A DNA stretch of 64,000 bases from Streptomyces sp. HUAS MG91 (GTDB lineage: Bacteria > Actinomycetota > Actinomycetes > Streptomycetales > Streptomycetaceae): positions 5,146,001-5,210,000 of the forward strand of contig NZ_CP159534.1 in NCBI RefSeq assembly GCF_040529335.1, given 5' to 3'. The translations under genes were made by a program, and so were the position numbers. Position 1 is the stretch's first letter; the number at the start of each line of letters is the position of its first letter. Of the stretch, positions 26,705 through 33,947 are shown piece after piece. Below the pieces are notes generated by a model. That model was not told where the DNA came from. It did not search any database and saw only the letters and a program-made list of their open reading frames with translations.

Positions 26705-26807
26705 GCGCCTCACGAGCCGAAGATGTGCGTCACCAACCAGAAATCGTCTTCTTCCGTGGTGACAGCGCAGAGACGCTCCCCGTCCACTGATAGTGCAACG
26801 AACTCTA

Positions 26808-26950
26808 AAGGGTGTTGCACAAGGCGCGGACGATCTCCAGATCCGCTCTGCGGGCCCCGGCCAGGCCGGTGGAAGACGGTGCACAAGCGGGCAGTCGATC
26901 ATGCCTGTGGTGGCCGAATTCAGGCGTGATCGCGGTTGTGCAACACCCTT
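26808..26950. mobile_element. MITE with 16-bp perfect terminal inverted repeats
   Basis: Starting one base outside, AAAGGGTGTTGCACAA (26807-26822) is the exact complement of TTGTGCAACACCCTTT (26936-26951). The same terminal sequence bounds the adjacent IS element. A TA dinucleotide flanks each end (26806-26807 and 26951-26952), as expected for a TA target duplication. The 143-base interior has no coding capacity, so it would move using the IS transposase in trans. Confidence 0.8.
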
Positions 26951-26952
26951 TA

Positions 26953-27823
26953 AAGGGTGTTGCACAAGGCCGTGATCTGGGCATCTCCGGTGTATGGCTG
27001 GGGTGTTGAGGGCTGAACGTGTGTGGGTGGAGACGTTCACGGGGCTGTCGTTGGAGAAGTTCGGGCGGCTGCTGAAGACGGTCCGGGACCGGGGCGGCAA
27101 CGGCACCCTGCGGGGCCGGCCGTGGAGCCTGCCGCTGGCCGAACGGGTCCTGGTGGTGGCCGTGTACTACCGCACGAACCTGACCATGCGGCAGCTCGGC
27201 CCGCTGTTCGGCGTCTCCTCCTCGACGGTGTGCCGGGTCATCCAGAAGCTGGGCCCGCTGCTCGCGCTGGAGCCGGTGGCCCGTCCGGCCGACGCGGCGG
27301 ACCGGCTGTGGATCGTGGACGGCACCCTGATCCCGGTCCGGGACCGCCACGTCGGCACCTCCAGCCGCAACTACCGGTTCTCGGCGAACGTGCAGGTCAT
27401 CGTCGATGCCGATACCCGCCTGGTGATCGCGGCGGCCCGGCCGGTGCCGGGCACCACCGCGGACGCGCACGCCTGGCGCGCCTCCGGCCTGGCCGCGCGC
27501 TGCCGGGGCGTGACGGTCCTCGGCGACGGCGCCTACCTGAACTGCGGCATGGTCACCCCGCACCGCAAACGCCCCCGACGCGAGCTGCTGCCGGGCGAAG
27601 AGGACGACAACGCGGCCCACCGCAAGGTCCGCGCCCGGGTCGAGCACGTGATCGGCCGGATGAAGAACTACAAGATCCTCCGCGACTGCCGGCAGCACGG
27701 CGACGGCCTCCACCACGCCGTCCAGGCCGTCGCCCAGATGCACAACCTCGCCCTCGCATCATGACCAGAAAACCGTCTCCACCGGCTCTGACCTGCCAGA
27801 ACGCAGCCTTGTGCAACAACCTT
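26953..27823 (+). mobile_element. IS5-family insertion sequence
   Basis: 871 bases with near-perfect terminal inverted repeats: left AAGGGTGTTGCACAAGGC, right end reading inward AAGGTTGTTGCACAAGGC (one mismatch). TA flanks both ends (26951-26952 and 27824-27825), fitting the TA target duplication of the IS427-type group. The left TA is shared with the MITE. It carries a single intact transposase gene, so it is potentially active. Confidence 0.88.
26994..27764 (+). CDS. IS5-family DDE transposase
   Basis: 256 residues. A helix-turn-helix-like N-terminal region (RQLGPLFGVSSSTVCRVIQKLGP) is followed by the DDE_Tnp_4 catalytic domain: first Asp in LWIVDGTLIPV, second Asp in VLGDGAYLN, and Glu in ARVEHVIGRMKNYKILRD. 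The reading frame is intact with no frameshift. The start ATG is 42 bases inside the left terminal repeat. It can presumably mobilise both this IS and the neighbouring MITE. Confidence 0.92.
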   Translation: MAGVLRAERVWVETFTGLSLEKFGRLLKTVRDRGGNGTLRGRPWSLPLAERVLVVAVYYRTNLTMRQLGPLFGVSSSTVCRVIQKLGPLLALEPVARPADAADRLWIVDGTLIPVRDRHVGTSSRNYRFSANVQVIVDADTRLVIAAARPVPGTTADAHAWRASGLAARCRGVTVLGDGAYLNCGMVTPHRKRPRRELLPGEEDDNAAHRKVRARVEHVIGRMKNYKILRDCRQHGDGLHHAVQAVAQMHNLALAS

Positions 27824-27970
27824 TAAGGGCTGTGCCGCAAATGGCGAGGGTGGCCGCGGATGAGACGATCCTGGTGCGACAGGGTGACGTCGTCTTGGCC
27901 GTGGACGGAGCCTGGAGCCCGTTTCGCAGCCTCTTGGTGAGGGTTCAGGATGCTGGAAGAGGTATGAGGA

Positions 27971-28300
27971 ATGGGTGTTGACGTGCTGCTGATGCAGGTG
28001 GCGCAGCGGGGGACGAGCCCCAAGAGTCGTCGGCTGACCATGGTGGACTTCGTCCAGGACGGGGCGGACCTGTTCTCCACTTTGTGCGTGAATAGCAGTC
28101 TGCCGATGCTCGCCCGCGTGGATCCGTACCGCACCCGAATCCTTACGTCGGCAGACATGCCCCAGTTCCTCTCCGAGATCGATGCCACCTGTGACTTCGT
28201 GATGGGGCAGGAAGAGCGGGACGTCCTGGAGAAGATTCGCGGGCTTGCCGAGCGTTGCGCTGAAGCCGCGAGCCTTGAACTCCACCTGGAAGGTGACTGA
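27971..28300 (+). CDS. Hypothetical protein
   Basis: 109 residues. No recognised motif. It has a beta-rich first half (MVDFVQDGADLFSTLCVNSSLPMLARVDPYRTRILTSADM) and a helical end (QEERDVLEKIRGLAERCAEAASL). This size and composition are compatible with an immunity protein, but that is inferred only from location among toxin-immunity debris. It lies 147 bases after the IS, with a plausible AGGA ribosome site. Confidence 0.55.
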   Translation: MGVDVLLMQVAQRGTSPKSRRLTMVDFVQDGADLFSTLCVNSSLPMLARVDPYRTRILTSADMPQFLSEIDATCDFVMGQEERDVLEKIRGLAERCAEAASLELHLEGD

Positions 28301-28350
28301 GAGTTTAACCCTCGCGTACGCCGCAGGATGAGGCGAATACGGGACAGCCC

Positions 28351-28833
28351 TTAGCCAAGGCTAACGCTCCATACGTCGCAGCCTCCAGGCCAATCGTCTC
28401 GCCCGTCTTCTCCGTCCACCACCAGGACGGAGACCCTTGTGGCCGCTGAGCGGTACTCGACAAAACCGCCTTGTGCTGTGCGGATCAGGGGCGGGGCATC
28501 CGGAATTCGGTGGTACTGCTGGCTGAATTCACCCCAGCTGAAGTATCGAGGGAAAACTTCCTGCATAGTTTCTTCCCATTCGGCCATCAAAGTGCTGTTG
28601 CCGGCGATTCTGTGCAGTTCCAGCATGCCACTTGTCACGACCCACTCCGGTTCCTGGGAAAAATGAAACTCAATGAACCCGTAGTCCCTTCTCAGGGAGA
28701 GATTTTCCTCGTCGGCTTCTTCGATGAAGTCGACGCGAATCTTCTCGGTTACCGCGCTCAAGGGTGAGCCCAGCCCTAATCCGTGGAACTTTCCTGTGGC
28801 CACGAATTCCGCGACGGACTTCATTCCGTTCAT
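28351..28833 (-). CDS. Immunity-like protein of a lost toxin
   Basis: 160 residues from ATG 28833. The start (MNGMKSVAEFVATGKFHGLGLGSPLSAV) is typical of a small Streptomyces family found beside polymorphic toxins. It is followed by Trp/Phe-rich strands (FIEFHFSQEPEWVV) and an acidic C-terminus. Its ATG overlaps the stop of an upstream frame whose last codons read AEEMKRLIGALESKS. This suggests the toxin gene formerly ran into it with a 4-base overlap. AT-richer than core genes. No named family is assigned. Confidence 0.65.
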   Translation of the reverse strand: MNGMKSVAEFVATGKFHGLGLGSPLSAVTEKIRVDFIEEADEENLSLRRDYGFIEFHFSQEPEWVVTSGMLELHRIAGNSTLMAEWEETMQEVFPRYFSWGEFSQQYHRIPDAPPLIRTAQGGFVEYRSAATRVSVLVVDGEDGRDDWPGGCDVWSVSLG

Positions 28834-28889
28834 GACTTGCTCTCCAGTGCGCCGATGAGGCGCTTCATCTCTTCGGCTCGATCGACTTG

Positions 28890-29025
28890 GCGGACAGTGG
28901 CGGCGGGCGTCGGCGGCGAGGAGTCCAGCTCGGCCTGCATCGCCGTCTCGCGCTCGATGTGTCAGGCGGGCGCTGAAATCCGGAGGCGTGGAGGTGGGGC
29001 CCACCCACCAGGAGGAAGGGGCGGG
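28890..29025 (-). pseudogene. Remnant of a GNAT acetyltransferase gene
   Basis: About 135 bases match the GNAT gene region 18910-19060. Both have the stretch GGCGGCGAGGAGTCCAG and CCCACCCACCAGGAG, and in one frame the products match as VGPTSTPPDFSARL against [15 protein letters not shown] deletion of about 15 bases breaks the frame. It is a fragment, truncated at both ends and joined to toxin-tail-like DNA on one side and an immunity-like gene on the other. Confidence 0.75.
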
Positions 29026-29026
29026 T

Positions 29027-29386
29027 CTACTGAGAAAAAAGCTGCTGGTCGGAGATCGCTACTCTGGGAAAAATCTGCAGCTTCAGTTCTCCCTTTGTTG
29101 CCCCTAGAGAGAAGTCGATGAGGATGGATGTCCGGTTGTGCTGAGAGTCGATGCGCATGCAAGTGGCACCCTCTCTGAAAATGTCAACCGCCCATTCTCC
29201 TTTTTCTTCACCCCATTTGATCCGAACGGACCTCCCTGTCTCGCTCGTCGTGAGGAATAAGGACTCTCCGGTCACTTCACTCAAGTTGAGTTCGAGTGTG
29301 TCTCCGGCATCGCGGCGCACTGGTTCCACGCCGATTTCCTCGAGAAACTCTGCCTCAAGGGGAATCCGGAAGGCTTCTTGCATCAT
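29027..29386 (-). CDS. AT-rich immunity-like hypothetical protein
   Basis: 119 residues. A beta-rich small protein (LELNLSEVTGESLFLTTSETGRSVRIKWGEEKGEWAVDIF). No signal or membrane segment. Low GC, acidic pI by inspection, and position among other immunity-like genes suggest an immunity role; no family is recognised. The 215-base gap upstream (29387-29601) is AT-rich and shows no gene. Confidence 0.55.
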   Translation of the reverse strand: MMQEAFRIPLEAEFLEEIGVEPVRRDAGDTLELNLSEVTGESLFLTTSETGRSVRIKWGEEKGEWAVDIFREGATCMRIDSQHNRTSILIDFSLGATKGELKLQIFPRVAISDQQLFSQ

Positions 29387-29601
29387 TGCTCCGTGCTCGG
29401 GACCGTCGTGAACCGCCTCTGAAAATTACAGTAGAAAGGCGATGGCTTCCGTCGGGCATGAACTGCCATGTGCTCTCAACCCCTCTAATCCCGTGGGGGC
29501 CATAGATTACAGAGTTCGTTACTCCGAATATTCCATATTCGGTCGTAAAGCTTCGACCAAACCCATTATTGACTGACTCCTGGAGGTGCCTCAGAACATA
29601 C

Positions 29602-29943
29602 TCACGCGAGGCGGGTGTGGACGCCCACGGCGCCGACCGCCTCGTCGAGCAACCGCGCGCCCAGCACCTTCACAAAGGGCCGGCCCCGGTCGGCGGCCGT
29701 GGCGCCCCGCCCCTCCAGAAAACGGCCCAGCGACTCCTCGTGCGAGAACGCGCAGATCCAGCGCAGCCCACCCGACTCCGCCGACCACAGACCGTCCTGA
29801 TCGTCCAGCGGCACCAGCACCGGCGTGCGCCGGAACTCGCCCAGCAGCGCCGTGAACTCGCTGCGCGCGGCCTCCACTTGCTCCTGAGAAACCTTCTCGA
29901 CCGGACCGTCGAGCAGTTCTTCAGGCCCCCGTATGCCATCCAT
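29602..29943 (-). CDS. SseB-family protein
   Basis: 113 residues from ATG 29943; an ATG at 29961 adds six. The core pattern is LLGEFRRTPVLVPLDDQDGLWSAESGGLRWICAFSHEESLGRFLE, followed by GRPFVKVLGARLLDEAVG. It resembles the SseB N-terminal domain, used in Streptomyces as a small protein often encoded beside ESX-type or toxin-immunity genes. It is shorter than two-domain SseB proteins. The role here is unknown, possibly immunity or chaperone. Confidence 0.75.
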   Translation of the reverse strand: MDGIRGPEELLDGPVEKVSQEQVEAARSEFTALLGEFRRTPVLVPLDDQDGLWSAESGGLRWICAFSHEESLGRFLEGRGATAADRGRPFVKVLGARLLDEAVGAVGVHTRLA

Positions 29944-30057
29944 GGCCAACGATCCTGCCATCCGTGACTCGTCGTGAGCAACAGGTGACGGAAGTGGAGG
30001 GCGAGATCACAGGGGAGCCCAGGGTCGAACGCGATGCGAGGGGTGGCCGGTGCTCGG

Positions 30058-30474
30058 TCAGGCCTGTGCCCGGCGGACGTCGCACTCGTGCAGGTCCTTG
30101 AGGACCCGTGACACGGTGGCGAAGTCGTGGTCGCGGTGCAGCACCGTGAGGCCGTGATGAGCCGCTGTGCCGCAGAGCACGAGGTCGACGACGCCCGCGG
30201 CCCGGTGCTGTCCGGCGCGCGTGAGTTTGTACTGTGCCGCGTTCACCCACCGCCAGATGTCCTTGGGGACGGTGACCGGTTCGAACAGGTCGGAGAGCTC
30301 CTCGTCGATCTCGTCCCGGTCGTCCGGGCCGAGCGCGCTGTACAGGATCTCGGCCCGGGTGGGCTCGCAGATCCCGACCGCTCCCGTCTCGATCTCCGGG
30401 TCCCAGCGGCGGTGCGCTTCCGGATCGGAGCCCAGGTGGACGAAGGCGCTGGTGTCGAGCAGATACGTGATCAC
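30058..30474 (-). CDS. vapC: VapC-type PIN-domain toxin (second module)
   Basis: 138 residues from GTG 30474. PIN acidic residues are D in YLLDTSA, E in TRAEIL, D in VVDLVLC and D in LHRDHDF. It is homologous to the VapC at 15216-15635 (GTAAHHGLTVLH-DHDF against ATAAHHGLVVLH-DRDF). It overlaps its antitoxin by four bases. Expected to be an RNase toxin. Confidence 0.9.
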   Translation of the reverse strand: MITYLLDTSAFVHLGSDPEAHRRWDPEIETGAVGICEPTRAEILYSALGPDDRDEIDEELSDLFEPVTVPKDIWRWVNAAQYKLTRAGQHRAAGVVDLVLCGTAAHHGLTVLHRDHDFATVSRVLKDLHECDVRRAQA

Positions 30475-30707
30475 TCGGCCGTGTCGCTCCGCCGCGCTGC
30501 CTTGCGTGCTTCCAGGTCGCTCTTCAGCCGGTCGAGCCCACCGCGTGCGCCACGCTCGGCCAGCCGGTCGTAGGCGGCCCGGCGCCGATGGCGCTTTATG
30601 ACCTCTTCGAGGGCCGTGTTGATGGTGTCCTTCTTGGTACTGGTGCCGAGGAGCCGAGCCGCCTCGGCCAGGACATCGTCGTCCACGTCGACGTTGGTCA
30701 CGCTCAT
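30471..30707 (-). CDS. vapB: VapB-type antitoxin (second module)
   Basis: 78 residues. The N-terminus MSVTNVDVDDDVLAEAARLLGTSTKKDTINTALEEVIKRHRRR is the ribbon-helix-helix plus dimer helix. The C-terminal charged tail should bind VapC. It likely binds the long palindrome 17 bases upstream of its start and represses the operon. Confidence 0.88.
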   Translation of the reverse strand: MSVTNVDVDDDVLAEAARLLGTSTKKDTINTALEEVIKRHRRRAAYDRLAERGARGGLDRLKSDLEARKAARRSDTAE

Positions 30708-30724
30708 CGCAGACTCCTTTGTAT

Positions 30725-30760
30725 CCCATGTGGGTGACTCTCATACTTTACCCACATGGG
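30725..30760. promoter_or_regulatory. Perfect 11-bp inverted repeat upstream of vapBC2, candidate operator
   Basis: CCCATGTGGGT (30725-30735) and ACCCACATGGG (30750-30760) are exact complements separated by 14 bases. The spacer is AT-rich and probably contains promoter elements. Symmetric sites of this kind are typical of VapB operators. Confidence 0.7.
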
Positions 30761-30793
30761 CGGCTTCCGGCAGCCGGGACGGCTCCGGCCTGA

Positions 30794-31405
30794 TCAGGCC
30801 GCGAGCGTGCGGAAGAAGGCCCGGATGTCCGCGGTGAGCAGGTCTGGTTCCTCCATGGCGGCGATCCAAGCCAGTTGACCGACCGGTGAGTCGCTCAGAG
30901 CGTAGGCGAGGGTCTGCGGCCGGGTGGACTGCACGGCCACGTAGCCGGAGGTCTCCGTCTGGTGACGGGTCCAGCTGCCCAGACGTTCGCGGTCGAGTTC
31001 GCCGAGCGTGGAGGCGTCGCCCGCGGGGAAGGTCGGTGGGCTGTTGCGGTGGATGCCGATCAGCCGCTCGGGGGCGATGAGGCCGAGGTCCCTGGATATC
31101 CCTGAGCCGAAGTCGCCGCCCTGTGCGCCATAGCGCTGGTAGCCGAGCCGTTCCATCAGCTCGGCCCAGGCGCGAGCGACGCGGCGGTAGTCCCAGTGCG
31201 TTTCCCTCGTCGGGCCTGAGAAACCGAAACCAGGAATGGACGGGATCACGACGTGGAAGGCGTCGGCGGGGTCACCGCCGTCGGCCCGGGGGTCGGTCAG
31301 CGGGCCGACGACGTCAAGGAATTCCAGGACCGAGCCGGGCCAGCCGTGCGTCAGGATCAGCGGCATCGCGTTCGGCTCGGGCGAGGTAGCGACCTCTCCT
31401 CCCCC
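30794..31405 (-). pseudogene. Fragment of an epoxide-hydrolase-like alpha/beta hydrolase
   Basis: The central part is clear: LILTHGWPGSVLEFLDVVGPL (oxyanion HGWPGS), VIPSIPGFGFSGP, and GGDFGSGI with the nucleophile Asp (GGDFG) expected for EHN-type epoxide hydrolases. The N-terminal EHN domain is missing; only the few preceding residues (SPEPNA) remain in frame before the ATG. The C-terminus departs after SDSPVGQLAWI into a tail ending FFRTLAA, so the catalytic His region is also lost. 190 codons remain, against about 370-400 for the family. It is probably non-functional. Confidence 0.75.
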
Positions 31406-31480
31406 GGCCCCCTTCGAGGGCCACCCGCCCCGGTCACGACGTCGTCTTCCGGCCCGGAGGTGCGGCGCGGCCCCCGATTC

Positions 31481-31834
31481 TCATTGCGGCAGGTGAACCG
31501 CCAGATGGAAACCGCGATCCTGGAAAGGAATCCCTGCACTGCCGAAAGTGAGCACGACTACGGCGTTCGGAATGCTGGCAGGGCCCACGGTGATCTCACC
31601 CGGGGGCATGAAAGCTAACGTGCCCGCGGTTCCCAAGGTGGCGATGTACGTGCCTTGGGAGACATCCCGGTCGAAGAACACGGCGTACTGGCCCGTGCCG
31701 AAGCGGAAGACGGACGTCACGCCTATGCCCCGCACGAGGACCGAGTCCCAGACGGCGGTCAGCGTGGTCGTCTTACGCGGTGCAGCCGCCAAGGCATCTT
31801 GGGCAACCTGGAGTGCAAACGTCACTTTGTCCAC
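31481..31834 (-). CDS. Hypothetical beta-rich protein
   Basis: 117 residues from GTG 31834 with GGAAAGG upstream. A beta-rich pattern follows a short helix: VTSVFRFGTGQYAVFFDRDVSQGTYIATLG, then VVVLTFGSAGIPFQDRGFHLAVHL. The Gly/Thr-rich strands recall small phage-tail-spike-like or collagen-like-adjacent proteins in actinomycetes, but no family is assigned. No signal peptide. The 267-base gap to the next gene shows nothing recognisable. Confidence 0.6.
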   Translation of the reverse strand: MDKVTFALQVAQDALAAAPRKTTTLTAVWDSVLVRGIGVTSVFRFGTGQYAVFFDRDVSQGTYIATLGTAGTLAFMPPGEITVGPASIPNAVVVLTFGSAGIPFQDRGFHLAVHLPQ

Positions 31835-32101
31835 CTTTCCCGGACGTTTTACATCGCAGGGTCCGCCCGGCGGCCGGGCCAGTCAACGGCACGATCCGGC
31901 CTTTGAGCTGGAACCGGGGCAGTCGTCGACGGCGCCGGCTCCACCCTCGTTCGTGTGCAGCGGGTGGCATGCGGTCCTTGGCATTGATCCCGGTCAGGCG
32001 CAGAGAGCTGCCCGCGCTCCGTGTCGCCCAGCCACCGCCGACTGCGGTCACGAACTACGTTCCTGCGCTGAGATGTTCATGCATCGAGAAGGAGACCCGG
32101 C

Positions 32102-32749
32102 ATGGCCGACGAGATTGCCGTTCCGGAGGGGATGCCCGGAGCGCCTGATGTGGAGCTGGCGCTGTCGTACGCGAAACGGGCGCTCGCGAAGTTCACGGCT
32201 GTGCGCCTCTGCCTGATTCTCCCGTTGACTCTGGGGCCGGTCGTCGGGGTCAACCTGGGCTTCTTCTCGGCTTCCGTGATCGCCGTGCTCCCCATTCTCC
32301 CGGGGCTGTACCTCCTGTTCACGGCTGCGTACCGGCTCCGGTACGCCACCCGCCTCCTCGCATGCCGACGGATCCTGCGTCTCTATCCCCTCGTGCCCTA
32401 CTCGCGGGTCGTCAAGAAGAAGGAGACGGGGAAGCTGTACGGCGTCGTGTTCGCGCTGCGTGTCTCCACCCGTGGGCAGCATGGCGCTCCGCTGATGCGC
32501 GGTCTCAACGCCACGGGCAGCACGAAGTGGCCCGCGGGGTTCGAGGAAGGCGGGTGGGTGGCCGGTGATCTCCCGTACGGAGGAGTGCTCCTCTCTCCTA
32601 CTGCCAAAGCCATGCTCTTCATCAAGCCGGACGACTGGGGCAAGTCGGAGCCGCGGCGTCGGGAACTGGGTCCGGAGCGCGAAGAGCTGGCCAGGCGGGC
32701 CGGTCTGCACGACAACAAGTGGCGCGAGCCCATGTTCTCCATGGTGTGA
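32102..32749 (+). CDS. Hypothetical membrane protein
   Basis: 215 residues. Two transmembrane helices lie at about 33-50 (VRLCLILPLTLGPVVGVNL) and 58-80 (VIAVLPILPGLYLLFTAAY), then a cytoplasmic domain with YSRVVKKKETGKLYGVVFALRV and GLLSP-like strands. No family recognised. It has good codon statistics and an isolated position between the accessory region and the DinB gene. Confidence 0.65.
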   Translation: MADEIAVPEGMPGAPDVELALSYAKRALAKFTAVRLCLILPLTLGPVVGVNLGFFSASVIAVLPILPGLYLLFTAAYRLRYATRLLACRRILRLYPLVPYSRVVKKKETGKLYGVVFALRVSTRGQHGAPLMRGLNATGSTKWPAGFEEGGWVAGDLPYGGVLLSPTAKAMLFIKPDDWGKSEPRRRELGPEREELARRAGLHDNKWREPMFSMV

Positions 32750-32757
32750 CGTCCAAG

Positions 32758-33357
32758 TCATCGTGCGAGCAGGCTGTTGACGGCGGCCTGCTCGATCTTC
32801 GCGCGGTGGGCCGCACGGGTCTCCTCGTCGATCGGCTGCTCGTGCTCGGCGCGCAGCCCGGTCCGGCCGTCCAGGCCCTCGCGCAGGATGTCGGCGTGCC
32901 CGGTGTGCCGGACGGACTCGCTGAGGACGTGGACCATGACGGCGAACAGGGTCGTGTTGGGATACGGCTCCGACCACCACGGCACGTGACCGGGGGCGTC
33001 GAGGGGCAGCTCGCCGATCGTCGCGTCCGAGTGCTCCCACGTACGCCGGTAGAACGCGATGATCCGATCGCGGGTCTCGTCCTCGGCCGCCCACAGATCG
33101 CTGCCGTCGGAGTCCTGCCACCGGGACAGCGGTTCCGGAGAAGGGCGGTCGAAGACCTCGCCGAAATATCTGGCCTCGACGGTGGCCACGTGTTTGACCA
33201 GGCCGAGGAGGTTGGTCCCGGTCGCCGTCAAAGGGCGGCGGGCGTCGTACTCGGACAAGCCGTCGAGTTTCCAGAGCAGCGCCTCGCGGTCCCGGCGCAG
33301 CCTCCTGTGCAGGTGGTCCTTCGCGAACTCATCGATCATGCCGAACGACACTGCCAC
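32758..33357 (-). CDS. DinB/DUF664-family protein
   Basis: 199 residues from GTG 33357; ATG 33339 is an alternative. A four-helix DinB fold with three probable metal ligands: His in LVKHVATVEARYF, and His residues in HVLSESVRHTGHADILRE near 150-165. In actinobacteria such proteins are often mycothiol-dependent transferases or metal-binding enzymes. The specific reaction is unknown. Its stop faces the preceding gene tail-to-tail 8 bases away. Confidence 0.88.
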   Translation of the reverse strand: MAVSFGMIDEFAKDHLHRRLRRDREALLWKLDGLSEYDARRPLTATGTNLLGLVKHVATVEARYFGEVFDRPSPEPLSRWQDSDGSDLWAAEDETRDRIIAFYRRTWEHSDATIGELPLDAPGHVPWWSEPYPNTTLFAVMVHVLSESVRHTGHADILREGLDGRTGLRAEHEQPIDEETRAAHRAKIEQAAVNSLLAR

Positions 33358-33392
33358 GGGCCGCCGCCGGCCTCAAGATCCGTCCGTGGCGA

Positions 33393-33731
33393 CTACGTCC
33401 AGGCCACCGCCACGATCACCGCGGCCGCCGTGACCGTGGCCACGGCGTAGAAGGCCCAGGCGGCTCTGGAGCCCATCCCCACCAGCGCGAACACCGCCAC
33501 CAGGACGTCGAGGCCCAGCTTCACGCCCATCTTCGCGTGCGACACCGGCAGGTCGAGGGAGAGACGGGTCCAGACGAGGCCGGCGCCGGTGACCAACTGG
33601 ACGACCGCGCTGGTCACCATGTATCCGCCGGTCACGGGGTCCTTGCCGCGCAACTGGTAGAAGATGCCGCCCAGGATCGCGGCGAACCCGAAGAGGTGGA
33701 AGACGAGGAACACGTACCGGAGGATGTTCAT
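33393..33731 (-). CDS. Small integral membrane protein, probable ECF41 target
   Basis: 112 residues from ATG 33731. Four hydrophobic helices: YVFLVFHLFGFAAILGGIFYQL, YMVTSAVVQLVTGAGLVW, KLGLDVLVAVFALVGMGS and FYAVATVTAAAVIVAVAW. The pattern resembles small DoxX/DUF2269-like membrane proteins. It is divergent from the ECF41 sigma gene, with a sequence matching the ECF41 promoter (TGTCAC-N17-CGTC) upstream. That makes it the best candidate for direct control by that sigma factor. Confidence 0.75.
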   Translation of the reverse strand: MNILRYVFLVFHLFGFAAILGGIFYQLRGKDPVTGGYMVTSAVVQLVTGAGLVWTRLSLDLPVSHAKMGVKLGLDVLVAVFALVGMGSRAAWAFYAVATVTAAAVIVAVAWT

Positions 33732-33801
33732 GCCAGTTGTCCTTCTGTCCGAAGCGGGCGGAACGGGTGAGCGGGCGGGCCACGAGGTCTTCTTGACGCG
33801 G

Positions 33802-33828
33802 GACGAGACAGCTGGGCTGTCCGTGACA
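33802..33828 (-). promoter_or_regulatory. Candidate ECF41-type promoter
   Basis: On the minus strand, TGTCAC (33828-33823), a 17-base spacer and CGTC (33805-33802) match the ECF41 consensus -35 and -10 as I recall them. The -10 lies 71 bases upstream of the membrane-protein ATG. The sigma factor gene that would use it starts 120 bases away, divergently. Confidence 0.55.
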
Positions 33829-33947
33829 TCGCGGAGCCGGAATCCGGGGAGACGTGGATCACACCCGGGCCGAGCGGAAGCGCCGCGGCCCGGGGCCGCA
33901 ACTGCCATGATCCACAGGGGCATTCGGGCGCGCAGGGGGAGCGGGAA

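Noticed and set aside
26805..27743. 312-codon minus-strand frame across the MITE and IS
   Set aside because: It is a shadow of the transposase gene on the other strand and crosses both mobile-element boundaries.
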